In this document: one piece after another, positions 22,923-34,249 of the stretch
Layout of the letters: every line of letters begins with the position of its first letter
Position numbering within the stretch: position 1 is the first letter of the stretch
From: Isoetes taiwanensis
Lineage: Eukaryota > Streptophyta > Lycopodiopsida > Isoetales > Isoetaceae
Assembly: GCA_021234155.1 (NCBI GenBank)
Contig: JAJEKV010000213.1
Coordinates: forward strand, 870,001-934,000
DNA length: 64,000 nucleotides
Direction of reading: 5' to 3'
Position numbers and translations under genes: made by a program
The notes under the pieces: generated by a model
The model's database searches: none
Told to the model about the DNA's origin: nothing
What the model saw: only the letters and a program-made list of their open reading frames with translations

Positions 22923-23765
22923 ATGGAGAAGGATACAAGCTACAACCAGATTACCTTCCCTGGCGGTCGTGTGATTCAAATCTTCGATGGCACAGGTTTC
23001 CAGCAATGGAAGAGAAGAATGACTCTCATTCTTAAGGCTGAAGAAGTTCGGGGAATTGTTAGTGGCCAAGAACCAGCACCTGAGCTTGCATCGGATGGCA
23101 AGAATAAATCTGTTCTTGATGCTTGGCAACGCCGGGATGACAAGGCTATGGCTACGATTAGGCTTTCTGTTGCTGAATCTCTTCTTGATGAGGTTCAGAA
23201 GGAGAACAGCCATGATTTATGGAATGCTCTCATCCAAGAGCATGAAAAGAAGACCCATACACAAATTGGGCATTTGTATGCTGAAGTGGTGAATATGCGC
23301 TGGGAAGAGACCGAGAGTCTTGACAAATTCGCAGACTGCATGAAGAACACCTTTCGGCAGATTGAAGCCTCTGGAGAAGAGAATAAGATCTCTCCTTCAT
23401 TGCAATTATTCTTCTTTCTTAGATCCTTACCCAATTCTTTCCATGCTTTTTGCAGCAATCTCATGCAAATTGCGGACATGGACCTCAATCTTGCAATCAC
23501 TTCCGTCAAGGAGGAGATTATGATGAGGAAGGATCTTTGGGATTATCAAAGACGAAAGCACAATGCTTTCTTTGCAGGTCATTCGAGCCTAAATCCTATG
23601 CAAAAGGGAATGAAAAAGCTAAGAAGAAGAAGAATAACAAAAGATGCAAAGAACGCCTTCAAGGGTGCCGACAAAAGAAAGGCATCAAAGATCCAAGCAA
23701 AGAGGGTTTGTGACTATTGCAAGAAAGGCAATCATACCGCAGAGGAGAATGTAGGAAGAAGATGA
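22923..23765 (+). pseudogene. Copia gag (capsid and zinc knuckle)
   Basis: The frame begins MEKDTSYNQITFPGGRVI and carries the UBN2-type capsid pattern GTGFQQWKRRMTLIL ... LWNALIQEHEKKT ... FLRSLPNSF. A basic linker leads to the zinc knuckle CDYCKKGNHTAEE. The fourth metal ligand (Cys) is lost in this frame because a one-base shift at about 23750 sends the frame into NVGRR and a stop. In the next frame ECRKKMK restores the expected knuckle. So gag is intact apart from its last ligand, and gag-pol continuity is broken. Confidence 0.88.
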
Positions 23766-25090
23766 AGGATCTTGAGCACAAACCGAAAACTTTGGAGACA
23801 AACAAAGCTTCAGCCAATGTGGCCCAAATTGTTGAAGAAGTAAGCGCGTAGCCAATGTGGTTCCTTGCAGCCCGGATTATGTTTATCTTTGTAAACAAGT
23901 GGCAGCCCTAAGCTCTATCAAATTCATCATGGATTCGGTGCTACAAACTCATATTAGTTGGCACAAAGATTGGTTTGAAAGTTTCAGACCTACCTCTTCC
24001 AATCACATTGTTCAAATCGGGCGACAATAGTGAGCATCAAATCTCATGGAATGGGTGACATTCAAGTACCCACAAGTCTTTGTAATTTCACTCTAAAAAG
24101 GGTAATGTATGCTCCTACTTTGCGTAAAGATCTGATTTACATTTGCACGCCTTACCGATATGGGCACAAGAGTTATCTTTGATAGTGACGATTGCATTGT
24201 TAGCAAAAGTTACGAGAAAGAGCCTTACTCATGCTATTCGTGACGGGTAATCTCTACCATTTGGGCCAAGAATATGCTGACCAAGTTGTTCTTGTAGTCT
24301 GCTGGTAATGGTACCGTGCGGATCCGTGGCATAAGAGGCTTGGACACATCGGTCTTAAAGCAATCAATCGGGTTGCCCCAACTTGTAGACGGTTTTGATC
24401 TTCATCAAAGATCCTACTCTTGCAAGTTGTGAGGCTTGTGCATTGGGCAAACAAAGACCGCAGATCCTTTACTCTAATTGGATCTCGTGCTACTGCTCTT
24501 CTTGAACTAGTACACACGGATCTTTGTGGTCCAACTCATGTTCCTTCTCTTTCGGGTGCCTATTATTTCCTAACATTCATTGATGATTTGAGCAGGAAAA
24601 CATGGGTCTATTTCTTGAAGTGGAAATCTGATGCATTTGCCCATTTCCAAGAATGGAAAGCGCTTTGTTGAGAATCAAGTAACCCATCGATTAAGAAGCT
24701 CGATCTGATAATGGTGGAGAATTTACCAGTCAAGCATTCAATCATTTTTGTGCTGATCATGGTATTGAGCGCCAACTTACCGAGCCTCATACTCCACAAC
24801 ATAATGGCGTTGCTGAACGGAAGAATCGCAGCATTGTTGACATGGCACGTTGCTTGCTCGCTCAATCCTCAGCACCCATTCAATTTTGGGTTGAAGCAGT
24901 AAGGTACTCAGTTTACCTTCTCAATAGATTGCCCATCGTTGTTTGTGGAAAAATCAGACTCTGAACAAGCTTTCACTGGCATAAAGCCAAATTTGTCTCG
25001 CTTGCGTGTCTTTGGATGTGCTGCCTTTATGCTTATTCCCAAATCTAACCGCAAGAAACTTGAGCATACCAGCAAGAAAATGATTTTTGT
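23760..25090 (+). pseudogene. Copia protease remnant and integrase
   Basis: After the shifted gag end come a degraded protease (FIMDSVLQTHIS in place of D-S-G-A-T-x-H), the GAG-pre-integrase motif DPWHKRLGHIGLKAINRV, and integrase. The first catalytic Asp is in ELVHTDLCGP and the second region reads YYFLTFIDDLSRKTWVYFL. A stop at about 24670 is followed in another frame by RSDNGGEFTSQAF and HTPQHNGVAERKNR, which hold the second Asp and catalytic Glu. At least three interruptions rule out activity. Confidence 0.85.
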
Positions 25091-25187
25091 GGGTTTCTCT
25101 GACTAGTGCAAGCATGGTTATAGGCTGATTGATCCAGATACCAAAAAGCTTTGTGTTAGTCGCGATGTTATTTTCCATGAAGATGTT

Positions 25188-27174
25188 TTGGCATTTCAGC
25201 AAGGTTCAAAAACTCCTAATGTGGAATTTATTGATATCTCTGCATGGATAACAGATGACGCCATAGCTTCTAATCCATCGGACTCAGTTTCTGATATTCC
25301 AACACCTGCAACAGTTCCAGCACCTGCAGCGGTCCCAGCACCTGCAGTGCTTACAACACCCCTGTTTCCTAATCACGATGCAGATCTTGACACATCCGAT
25401 CCAGGAGGAGATCTTGACCCATCTGATCCAGGAGGTGATTTTGATCATCTTGATCAAGGAGGAGTTGAAGAAGAACTTGGTCGAGGTAAAAGAAAATGTT
25501 TTCCTCCTCAAAGGTTTGCCTTCTATGCCGAAATTATGCCCAGCATTATGGAGTTTTGTGGTGCTGCTATTATCAGTGAACCCACCAGCTATCGTGAAGC
25601 TATTTCATGTGCTGCTGCACCTCATTGGCAGCAGGCAATGGACCATGAAATGGATTCTATTGTTCAAAATGGCACTTGGGATTTGGTTCCTCTTCCTCAT
25701 GATAGGAAGATCGTTGGTAACAAATGGGTCTACAAATGCAAGCTCTATCCTGATGGCACCATCAGCAGCTACAAAGCACGCTTGGTTGCACAGGGTTTCA
25801 GCCAGCAATATGGCATTGCTTACTTGGAAACATTTTCTCCAATGGTCAAAATGATGAGCATTCGCATTCTTCTTGCATTTGCTGCTCATTATAATCTTGA
25901 GGTTCATCAAACAGATGTCAAGACAACATTTCTTAATGGCAAACTTGATGAAGAAATATATATATATGAAGCAACCTCAGGGTTATGTCAAAGCTGGTGC
26001 TGAGCATTTAGTATGCAAATTGACGAAGGCACTTTACGGGTCAAAGCAAGCATCACGTGCTTGGTACAAGACCATAGATTCTTTCTTCAAAGACCAAGGA
26101 TTCCAGCCTATTGAGGCTGATTCTAATGTCTACATCCGTCGTCAAGGCAAGTTCTTACTCATCATTGCTTTGTATGTGGATGATTCCTTGCTCATAGGCA
26201 ACAATAATGAGCACATTGCTGAATTCAAGACAAGACTTGCTGCTAAGTTTCCAATGGTAGACTTGGGTGAAGCTCGCTATTGTTTGGGTTTGCAAATTGC
26301 AAGAGACCGGGAAAATGGGATTCTTCATATTTCTCAAAAGAAGTACATTGAAGAAATGCTTGAGCGCTTTGGCATGGCTGATTGCAATCCATCCAAAGTT
26401 CCTATGAATCCAGGTACTCTTCTCACTAAGAAAGATTGTCCACAACCGATCTTTCAACGATCTTTCTATGGCAAAAGTTCCATTTCGCAATTGATTGGCA
26501 GCCTCATGTATTGCATGGTTTGCACCGCACTGATATTGCATTTCTTTGTTATAGCTCTAAGCCAATTTTCAGCAGATCCAGGTCGTAAGCATTGGGAAAT
26601 GGCCAAGCACATTCTCCGCTACTTAAAGGGTACTGCTGATTATGGCCTTACATATCGCAGCAATAGTGATGCTTTTTCATTGCTGACATGTAGTGATTCC
26701 TCACTTAGCGATGTGATAGACAACTCCAGGTCCACATCCGGCATTTGTTTTCTGCTTGCCAATGCTGCCATTGCTTGGATCAGCAAGAAACAGGGGCATG
26801 TATCTCTTTCATCCACTGAAGCAGAGTATATTGCCGCATCTACAGCAGCCCATGAGATCATTAGTTTCAAGGTTTTTCTTGCCGGCATTGGGCAATGCAC
26901 TCCTAGACCAGCAAGGATGCTCATGGATAACAAAGGTGGCATTGATTGGTGCTCCTCTGAAGTTCGACATCCAAAATCTAAGCATGTTCCCAGGCATTAT
27001 CATTTTGTAAGGGACCTTGTGGCTGATAAGCAGGTTCAGATTGAGCATGTTCCTACACGGGACAATACCGCTGATCTCTTGACTAAGCCTTTGGCTCGTG
27101 AGCTCTTTGAGCGACATCGACTTAGTATTGGTCTTGATAGATTCCAGATCTCATCTCCAGGAGGAGGAGGTTGA
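25188..27174 (+). pseudogene. Copia reverse transcriptase and RNase H
   Basis: Two overlapping open frames (25188-26003 and 25873-27174) together hold KWVYKCKLYPDGTI, YKARLVAQGFSQQYG, DVKTTFLNGKLDEEIY and the polymerase motif LYVDDSLLIG. RNase H follows, with CSDSSLSDVIDNSRSTSG, STEAEYIAAS and the late HVPTRDNTADLLTKPL. The two frames are split at an (AT)n run at about 25957-25968, where four extra bases shift the frame between EEIY and MKQPQGY. Otherwise this part is open and well conserved. Confidence 0.92.
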
Positions 27175-27207
27175 GCATGGAGATGGTGACCTCTCATCAA
27201 GGAGGAG

Positions 27208-27497
27208 TGTCGAGATATATGATATCGAGATCACCATCTTGCTGCTAGACGTGATGTATCAGCACTTACATAAAGCACCTTATCAGAGTCTAGCAACGGC
27301 CCACCACTTGTCATAATTAGCTATGGCATAATTAGGAGTGGTTGGTGACGGGAGCAATTAATATTGCCTGCCCCTTTGTATATCTTGTATTCTCACATAC
27401 GTTCAATACAATTCCAATTTGCCTTTGTTTTGGGAGCTTGCGCTCTCGGATATAAGTGTGCATCCCCTTCTCTCCCTTTCTTGGTGCAACCTTGACA
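27208..27497 (+). repeat. 3' LTR of copia element
   Basis: 290 bp starting TGTCGAGATATATGATATCG after the purine tract AAGGAGGAG and ending CTTGACA. Confidence 0.93.
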
Positions 27498-28375
27498 TGG
27501 CAAGGATATATGTAAGAGGGTTTACCTGTGAAGCATCTTTTATATGCCTATTATCAATGCTCTTTGATCAAATGTTCAGATAACTACTTAGAATACTAAC
27601 TAACTATCCTTAAGGGGCTCATGATAAAATGTTATGCGTTGGCATGTGTGTATGCTTTAAGCACCTATAAAAGCATACACAATATGTCGAAGTGTTATGC
27701 ATTGGCACCAACCATTTACAAACGCACAATACAATGATCATGAGGGACAATGTGTATGCGTAAAGCTCATCATCCAGACTAATTTGTCTACTTTCACTCC
27801 TAACTTTTTCCTTGATCACACAATTATAGTCATGCGACTACAACATTGTGTTTCCCTATGCACATGCCATTATAGCAAGTGTTCCTCCACTCTCCATCCC
27901 ATTCAACTATTGAATGTTCTAAAAAGAGCAAGTCATCTTCTTATTATTCACCAAATATTCCAACAATTCATGTAGGCTACTTATTATACAATAATGTATG
28001 TGTCCCCTGCAATGAAGGAAAAATGAAACATCGCTAATAAACATGCATGGAGCTTAAAGGATACTCAAAGTGCATTTGATAAAGTGAACTAAATCACCAT
28101 CCATCTAGGCCATAATCAGCTCAGACATGTCAATGGAGTTCCTTAACTTCCACAAAGCATGAAATTGAACATCAGTTTCATTCAGCATCCTTTTCGCCTG
28201 CAGTTTGGTTCAATCAAGAGTGGATTGTCTCCCTGATAGTGTAGCATTATTATTGCTCTCAGCCTAGTCGGCTTTCTTGTGAGGCTGAGGAAGTTATGAA
28301 TAGCATGCCATCAGAGCTTGTAAATTTATTGATTGTGCAAGGATATGTTTATTGGTTGACCAAGGATGGCATGCT
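27498..28375. other. No gene recognised (after right TSD copy at 27498-27502)
   Basis: AT-rich flank. A short inverted pair around GCATACACA / TGTGTATGC occurs at 27640-27760. No coding support. Confidence 0.45.
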
Positions 28376-28553
28376 GCAAAAAATGCCTTATTCTCTGCAA
28401 AAAATGCCTTAGTTTGGCTCCAATGTGATGCCAAAAATGCCTTAGTTTCAGCTCCAACGTGCTGTATACACACAAAAAATGCCTTAGTTTGGCTCCAATG
28501 TGATGCCAAAAATGCCTTAGTTTCGGCTCCAACGTATGATGCTGTATACACAC
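28376..28553 (+). repeat. Tandem duplication with AAAAATGCCTTAGTTT core
   Basis: A unit of about 72 bases (AAAAAATGCCTTAGTTTGGC ... GTGCTGTATACACAC) occurs twice, and within each unit the core AAAAATGCCTTAGTTT occurs twice. The result is a chance open frame of repeated peptides on both strands, not a gene. Confidence 0.8.
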
Positions 28554-29280
28554 TACTTACAAAAATAGATAGCTCACCAGGAGTTCCATGCTAGGGATCT
28601 GACTGAATTAGACTGAATTATGGACCCAGGTATAAACACTAAGGAGATACAATAGGACTTTTCAAAGATGTTTCTATTCCCATGAAAATGCATTTCTTGG
28701 CCAAAAGTATGAGTATAATCTCCGTGTTTGAACAACTTCCATGCTATATGCTTAAACTTGCATCGACAGTCCCGGCCCACTTTTGGCGGTGCTAGGGTTT
28801 GGCTGCAGTTTTCTTTTGGCCATAACTTCTGTATCTGGTGGCAGTTTTGGGTGTGTTTAGGCTTGTTGGAAAGCTCTTTGAGCACTCCATCCAATGGTGT
28901 TCAAGCTTTTCAGAGATTGGCCTGTTGGAAAAGATGGTTCAGCTCTGAAACTTCGGCCTCTGAAACTTTGCACACGAACGAACGGCATCCAGATAAGTTT
29001 TTCTGTTTCATTTTGAATCAAGGCAATGACCAATTCTGTTAGCTTGGGGTAGCATATATTTTGATTTCAAGACATTGCATTTAGTAAAGACATTTTCTGG
29101 CATGTTAGTCACTCTAATTTGCTCTCTACTTTTCTCTGGCTTTGATATTTCTTTAGCTCTTAAGTTTATAAAAGAGGTCAAAGATTTCTAGCTTATATTC
29201 AGCAACAAATTAGGGAATACAGCAGAAGCTAGGGGCTGCATAGGCAAGGCAAATGCATTTGAGTAAAAGGTGGATGGAAT
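28554..29280. other. No gene recognised; retroelement-like leader sequence
   Basis: Around 28770-28930 phrases such as GGCCATAACTTCTGTATC and TTGGAAAGCTCTTTGAG resemble repeat DNA commonly seen in plant gypsy elements, but no domain or terminus could be placed. Confidence 0.3.
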
Positions 29281-29545
29281 AAGTTACGGGACAGAGAGGC
29301 TTAGCTTCCGCCGTACACCAGGATAGCGAGGGCTGGATCCACCAACTGGTAATCTGGACCACTATAAACTCCCGCCATAGAATAACAGCCAGCATGAAAA
29401 GACACAATGCATATGTATAATTGTGGTATTTTTAGTCAAAAAGGAGACTGAGATACGCTACGGACTGAGGGGTCTAACCCCCGCCGTAGGCCAGGATAGC
29501 GAGGGCACGACCCTCCAACTGGTTCTCGGATCACCAAAATGACTG
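29281..29545 (+). repeat. Direct repeat pair, probable LINE-derived
   Basis: Two diverged copies (about 29290-29370 and 29460-29540) share CCGCCGTA, CCAGGATAGCGAGGGC and CCAACTGGT in order. They lie upstream of a LINE-like 3' end on the same strand. Confidence 0.5.
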
Positions 29546-30299
29546 AAGGAGAGCCTAAAGGCTTTAATAAATAATAGCTTACAAGTGCTCTTACATCAAG
29601 TGCTTGAGGATGTGTTGCAGATTATGTGAAGACATCTATAGAATAATTAAAAATCATGTTTGGGACTCTACAAGAAGTTTTGCCAACTGCAGAATGTCCA
29701 ACGAAGTGGAACAGGGAATAACACAATTAATTATGCTGCAGGCCTTCAAAAAACTCGAAGATGAGGACGTTCATCAATCAGGTTTTTTCATTTGAATTGA
29801 ATAGCTAGTAACACACAAAACAAGGGAAGGGTGATACCATTATCTGCATAATCTGGATGATTGATCTTTTCATTCTTTTATCATCATTAGGAATAAATAT
29901 AGATTGGCTGTTGTAAGCTATGGAATTGGACGGTTTCTTTGCACAATGCATCAGTTCTATCAACATAGTATATGCATGCTATGTATGAAATTAGGAAGTT
30001 TCTTTAGACGCTTTACATTAATATAAATCTGGACTATTAGGCAGTGACTACATAAGTTGGGGATTGTGTTAACATAGTGTAGTTAGAATATTTCAAGGTG
30101 GTTTATAAACACGGACCTTGGACACGTGATGTTATGTTGACAGTAATTACTACATATTCATAGCTTCGGATTGGAGCTCTAATCAGTACTAATCAGTTTA
30201 GTTTACGGTTTTTGCAGCCTAACAATAATGGCGTGGGGAAAATCCAAAATCCAGAATGACGGAAAACAGATCTGATAATAATACTGTGCATCAGTGAGC

Positions 30300-30690
30300 C
30301 CATTACTATTAAGGTTTTTCCTCGAAAACCCTTCGGGGCGGGGTTTTTTAATCCTGATAGTAATCGGCGTCACTAATGTAGCCCAGGTCATAGACAGGAA
30401 AGAGGGTTTGTAATATGAACCGCACAAAAAGCGGCTCATAAACCCCATACAAATTGTTCAGTTAAAAGCTGATTGATAACGACGCATCACTGCACGGCCA
30501 TGAAGCCGAAGTAAAGCGGGATGCTGGTAATAATAGAAAAAAGTTAGCCTTCAGAAAAAGGCTACATCATAACAGCGTGATGTGCTAGTAGCGCCCTTTT
30601 AGGGAGCTCGCCCATGCTACACAAGTCCGGGGGCCTCACGTCACAAGGGACGTTAATGTATATTCTATTCTATTCTATTCTAAATTGATG
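30300..30690 (+). mobile_element. LINE 3' end remnant
   Basis: The block TTTTTCCTCGAAAACCCTTC-GGGG-CGGGGTTTTTTAAT also occurs inverted at 63280-63325. This copy ends with a simple (TATTC)n tail at 30661-30684 after GGGACGTTAATG, as for LINE 3' ends that finish in short A/T-rich repeats. No reverse transcriptase remains nearby. Confidence 0.5.
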
Positions 30691-31044
30691 AAAAAGATCT
30701 TGAGCAGGCAGGACCTACGTAAACAACGACAAGATTGATCACAAAGATTAGCTAATCTATGAATTTCATCCCAACTTACCAAATGAATTGATGAAAATGG
30801 CTAGGAGCAAGCATATTCTAGATTTAGAGTAGCTATCAACTCACATTCTGATGTCTGGTAGCTAGCAGCAGCTAGTATTGAAGCACCATCTTCCAGGGAA
30901 TAACTAAAGAGCAAGACTACCTATACAATACTATTATTCTTAGATAGAAACAACTAATAAAGCATATTTTAAAAAGCATATTCAGATATACATACAGCCG
31001 AGATAAACATACTTCTTTTTGGGAATGACAGACAATTCAAGGCA
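30691..31044. other. No gene recognised
   Basis: AT-rich DNA downstream (on the minus strand) of the exon at 31114-31311; could be its intron. Confidence 0.4.
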
Positions 31045-31113
31045 TTAAAAGTGGCCTGGAGGAGGCATCTTAAGACCCACTCGAAGAAGAATGCCATCCG
31101 CCTCCATACTCAC

Positions 31114-31311
31114 CTGCAAAAGACGATCCTCTTCAGCTCCAACATGATCAAGCCAATTTTGCACCTTCTCTGAAACGGTAGCTCTCTGTTCCTTCAGCCG
31201 CTCCACTTCCAAGCAGGTAAACTTGGCCACGAATGTCATCTGCATCCCTAGATGGCTAGAGGAAGAGGATTCAGCCATAGGTTTCTTGGCAGTGATCTTT
31301 GTCCTCGCCAT
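31114..31311 (-). CDS. First exon of a small protein with histone H3 tail-like start
   Basis: Reading leftwards, the exon begins MARTKITAKKPMAES after a pyrimidine-rich leader. It continues LEVERLKEQRATVSEKVQNW and EEDRLLQ, a predicted coiled coil, and reaches a strong donor CAG|GTGAGT at 31113. Read through, the frame ends about 23 codons later. The first residues match the H3 N-terminus (A-R-T-K-x-T-A-x-K) at 7 of 9 positions, but the rest is not a histone fold. The charged helix vaguely recalls the N-terminal coil of borealin-like proteins; this is weak. Downstream exons were not found. Confidence 0.45.
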
Positions 31312-31399
31312 TGAGCTTCAGGCCGATTTTGTGGAGAGGAGAAGCGATATAGGGAGGAAGAGACCCGAAACAGAAGAACTTAGGAATGAATTGATCTTC

Positions 31400-32170
31400 G
31401 AGAGGGACTAAATAGAAGGGTAGTGGGGTCAAATCAAAGCAGAAGGAGGAATTATTTGCATGCAGGTTCTGCCCCTTTTAAATCCGTGCCATGCATGATA
31501 TCCTCTTTAGCAATGATAACATTTTGCATGCTTCCTAATGTGCACACATTCCATTCCATATTAACCTTTCTTATTCCATAATCCATTTAGACATTCCTAA
31601 ACCCATATGCACCATGTTTTCAAGCTTGAAGTATCCCTAGTACTTTACCACTAAACTACAATCCACTAGTTTAGCCTTCAAATAGTTTAGACATTCCTAA
31701 ACCCATATGCATTCTACAACCCCGTCTACAACCCTATACATTCTTACAACTACAATGATCCCGGCAATGTTCATTATTTATTCAACGTGAGGGACTCATG
31801 CAATGAAAATTCTTGCATCTTAAGAGATAGATGCAATAGAGTCTTAACCAACGAGACCAGTTTAGACCGAGAATGAAGATGCGAGAAATGTCTATTAAAC
31901 ACATTGTGAAATTTTTTTCCTTCTCCACAAACCATTTTTTCTCTGAATAAGGTTACGGCACAAACTCAAGTACAAGATCGGGTAGGGGTATGTAAAATAT
32001 AACATAGCCCGGGCGTATATCTACGATAGGGGGCAGGGAAACTGGGTTTTCCTATTTACGTATATAGGGGTTTTTGACCTCCAAAAGTCGTATACAAGGG
32101 GTTTTCTGGTGACCCCTTGCACGCACATGAGGTATCCCCATGTGCCTAGGTGAAATCACCTCATTCTCAG
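31400..32170. other. Intergenic region between divergent coding sequences
   Basis: This contains the presumed promoter of the minus-strand exon. Further right are A/G-rich DNA and repeats such as TTTAGACATTCCTAAACCCA (at about 31586 and 31688). It ends in CATTCTCAG, an acceptor for the exon at 32171. Confidence 0.4.
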
Positions 32171-32274
32171 CAGTGATGTGGTATGGGTAAAATGGACTGA
32201 GATCTGGGCTCTCTGGACAAAAGGCAAGCTTAAGGACAGCAATGGAGAATTGCCAACAAGGCCAGACCCAAAGT
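32171..32274 (+). pseudogene. 5' part of a coding sequence split by the 12.6-kb element
   Basis: After an acceptor-like CATTCTCAG, the frame DVVWVKWTEIWALWTKGKLK ... ELPTRPDPK runs open to the element boundary at 32274. The frame resumes after the element at 44858 as FDKQFMKRIQSLMDKETLDL. Joining the flanks directly keeps the frame. The family is not recognised. Confidence 0.6.
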
Positions 32275-32306
32275 CATTAGAGTTTTTTTGAGGTCAAATA
32301 AGGGCC
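32275..32306 (+). repeat. Left TIR of the 12.6-kb element
   Basis: 32 bases ending AAATAAGGGCC, paired with 44826-44857 with one mismatch. About 22 of 32 positions agree with the TIR of the 3.96-kb element. Confidence 0.9.
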
Positions 32307-32507
32307 TCCTAAGAATATATTAGGAGGGCCGCCACGTAGGATCCCGAACCTAGCTTCCCCCCTCCATACCTAAATTTCACTCTCCCCTAACCTAACTACC
32401 TAACCTCCGAACCTAACCCCCGAACCTAACCCCGCAATCATTATTTCCTAACGACCTGAATATTTGATGATTATATCTAGGATTTTCGTTTTCCCACCTT
32501 CGAGCTT

Positions 32508-33804
32508 ATGCCATCGAGCTTCAGCACCATCGATCGAGCTTGCCCTCGCGCCATCGACCTTGCCATCGCGCCATCGAGCGCCAACGATCTTGCCATCGCG
32601 CCCAGGCAGTTTTTGAATTCGAATTATGGCGGATTCTTGCCAGCAAATAGAGCGAAATTTTTCAATTTCGCTCTGTTTGTTGGCAAGAATCTTCCTAATT
32701 CTAATCTCCGCTCCGGTTCTCGGTCTTTTGCAACGTCAATGGCAAAGGTATTTGGTTTCCGAGTCGTCATTGCATTCCTTTGAGTGTTCTTCCTTCTAAT
32801 ACTTCTGTTTCAGGATCAAACTAATTCCGAGGGTCAATTTAGAGTGCAAGTGCCAAAAGAATGCCTGCCTTACAGGAATAAGTTCACTTGGAAGCAACCA
32901 ATAGATGAAGATGCATTGCGAGCTTCTGGAGCCATGAATATAGACCTCTGGGCTAAAGGCCAACTGTATCCATGTGATCCTTTCACTCGAGCCCATCCAA
33001 ACTTCCACTCTGCATCCGGTCTTATTGAATTTGCTTGTAAGGGACAGCAAGGGTTACTAGGTTACTGTAATAATTTGGTTATGATCCACATTTGCGTGCC
33101 ATGTATAACCACTTGTATGGATTCAATTGCAAAGTTTTATCAGATGTTAATCAGCTCCAACAGGCGAACTACTTTCTGTCTCAACAATGCTGCAAGCTCA
33201 ATGAATTGGAGGTAGAAAATCAGAAATTGGTGATCGAGATGAATGCCTTTGCAGCAAAAAGGAATGAAGAGGGTTGGCGCAAGAAAATGATTCCCTTCAC
33301 AAGCGGGTCAAACGCGATAAAAAGAACTCCAGGGGATCGGGGAGAGGGCAAAAACCCAAGCCCATAAATATATTAGCCCCCCGGGGTGGAGGCTCAAAAA
33401 AAAGGGTCATGGCTATTAAAAAGCTTGTTGATCCAAATCTTGCAGAAGAAAATAAGAGAAAACCTGCTAATATTGCCGGTTTATTAAAGAAATTAGTTAC
33501 TAAAGATGATGTATTGAGAATGTTAAAGCTTCCTGGTAGCATTCAACTTAGGAAAGCTGTAGTACATCAACTATTGCAGGAGTTGGGGAACAAGTCAAAC
33601 CTCGAGAATCGATTGCAAGAAGTGTGTGACAATGTCGGAATAAGTAGGCAAGCTTATATTGCTTTGTTCAGGTGCTTGCAGGATGGCTTTAAACAACAAG
33701 GCATTACCAAAACTATTCTACTACCAAGGATGACTAGTGTGATGACTTGTAGGTCATCGAGAAACAGACAAGTGCAAGAGCTCCTTGGTGATATGTATCG
33801 GTGA
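32508..33804 (+). pseudogene. N-terminal part of transposase-like gene of the TIR family
   Basis: Exon 1 (32508-32747, from MPSSFSTIDRACP) joins by a GT-AG intron (32748-32813) to an exon reading DQTNSEGQFRVQVPKECL and IDLWAKGQLYPCDPFTRAHP. The latter is the motif shared with 14087-14398. After a frame change come a leucine-rich coiled coil (KLNELEVENQKLVIEMNAF), then a basic segment RGSGRGQKPKP. A long helical region follows with KKLVTKDDVLRMLKLPGSIQ and NKSNLENRLQEVC. At least two frameshifts (about 33060 and 33270) break it. It could be the DNA-binding and dimerisation half of the transposase; that is inference from position. Confidence 0.55.
32632..32691 (+). repeat. 60-nt hairpin inside exon 1
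   Basis: Arms of 28 bases (GATTCTTGCCAGCAAATAGA... and its near-exact reverse complement, 26/28) surround a TTTC loop. The hairpin lies wholly in the coding exon of the left-end gene. Confidence 0.8.
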
Positions 33805-34249
33805 CCAGCGGTGTCAACTTGGATACATTGGCATGCTATACCAAAGGTAAGAAGAAGTCGAAGTTTGGTGATACTTTACGCTTTAATGAAAATAACAATT
33901 CTTTGGATAGACTTAACTAGAATGCTTCAGACTTTTGGTTCGATTTTATGATATGAAGGTAGAAGAGTCTTATTTGGGCAAACTAAGAATTGTTTTGAAT
34001 TTGGATGAAATGGAATTGGTGAAAGGCGAGAAGTACGAGAGGGTTTCACGAGTCTAATGAATGAGCTTTGAATACTGAGGGAATGAAGAGTCAAATCTAG
34101 ATGATAAGTTTTCCGATCCGGTCGAAGATCACATTTGGTGGGTTGGTTTATTTCAGGTACCGGAGGAAAATCACAAATTATCTTGAAATGGGTTTTTGAT
34201 CAAACACCCATTCCCACAATGATTGCCTCTCGGAATCGGAGAAAAACTT

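Larger units (their letters stand above)
22559..27497 (+). mobile_element. Ty1/copia LTR retrotransposon, complete but broken
   Basis: The 4.94-kb element has LTRs (22559-22872 and 27208-27497), TG...CA ends, a 5-bp duplication, a primer-binding site starting right after the 5' LTR (TGGTATCAGAGC, initiator-Met tRNA type) and a purine tract before the 3' LTR. Domain order gag, protease remnant, integrase, reverse transcriptase, RNase H defines copia. The LTRs differ mainly by small indels, so insertion was fairly recent. Several frameshifts and stops make it non-autonomous. Confidence 0.95.

Noticed and set aside
28294-28594. Repeated-peptide gene on either strand
   Set aside because: The open frames arise from a 72-bp tandem repeat whose length keeps frames open on both strands.
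31114-31311. A true histone H3 gene at the MARTK start
   Set aside because: After about ten residues no histone-fold helix follows; only the tail resembles H3.
32390-32440. CCTAACC / CCGAACCTAACC repeats considered as telomeric DNA
   Set aside because: The words are irregular and too few, and lack the plant CCCTAAA register; they lie in the leader of the element gene.
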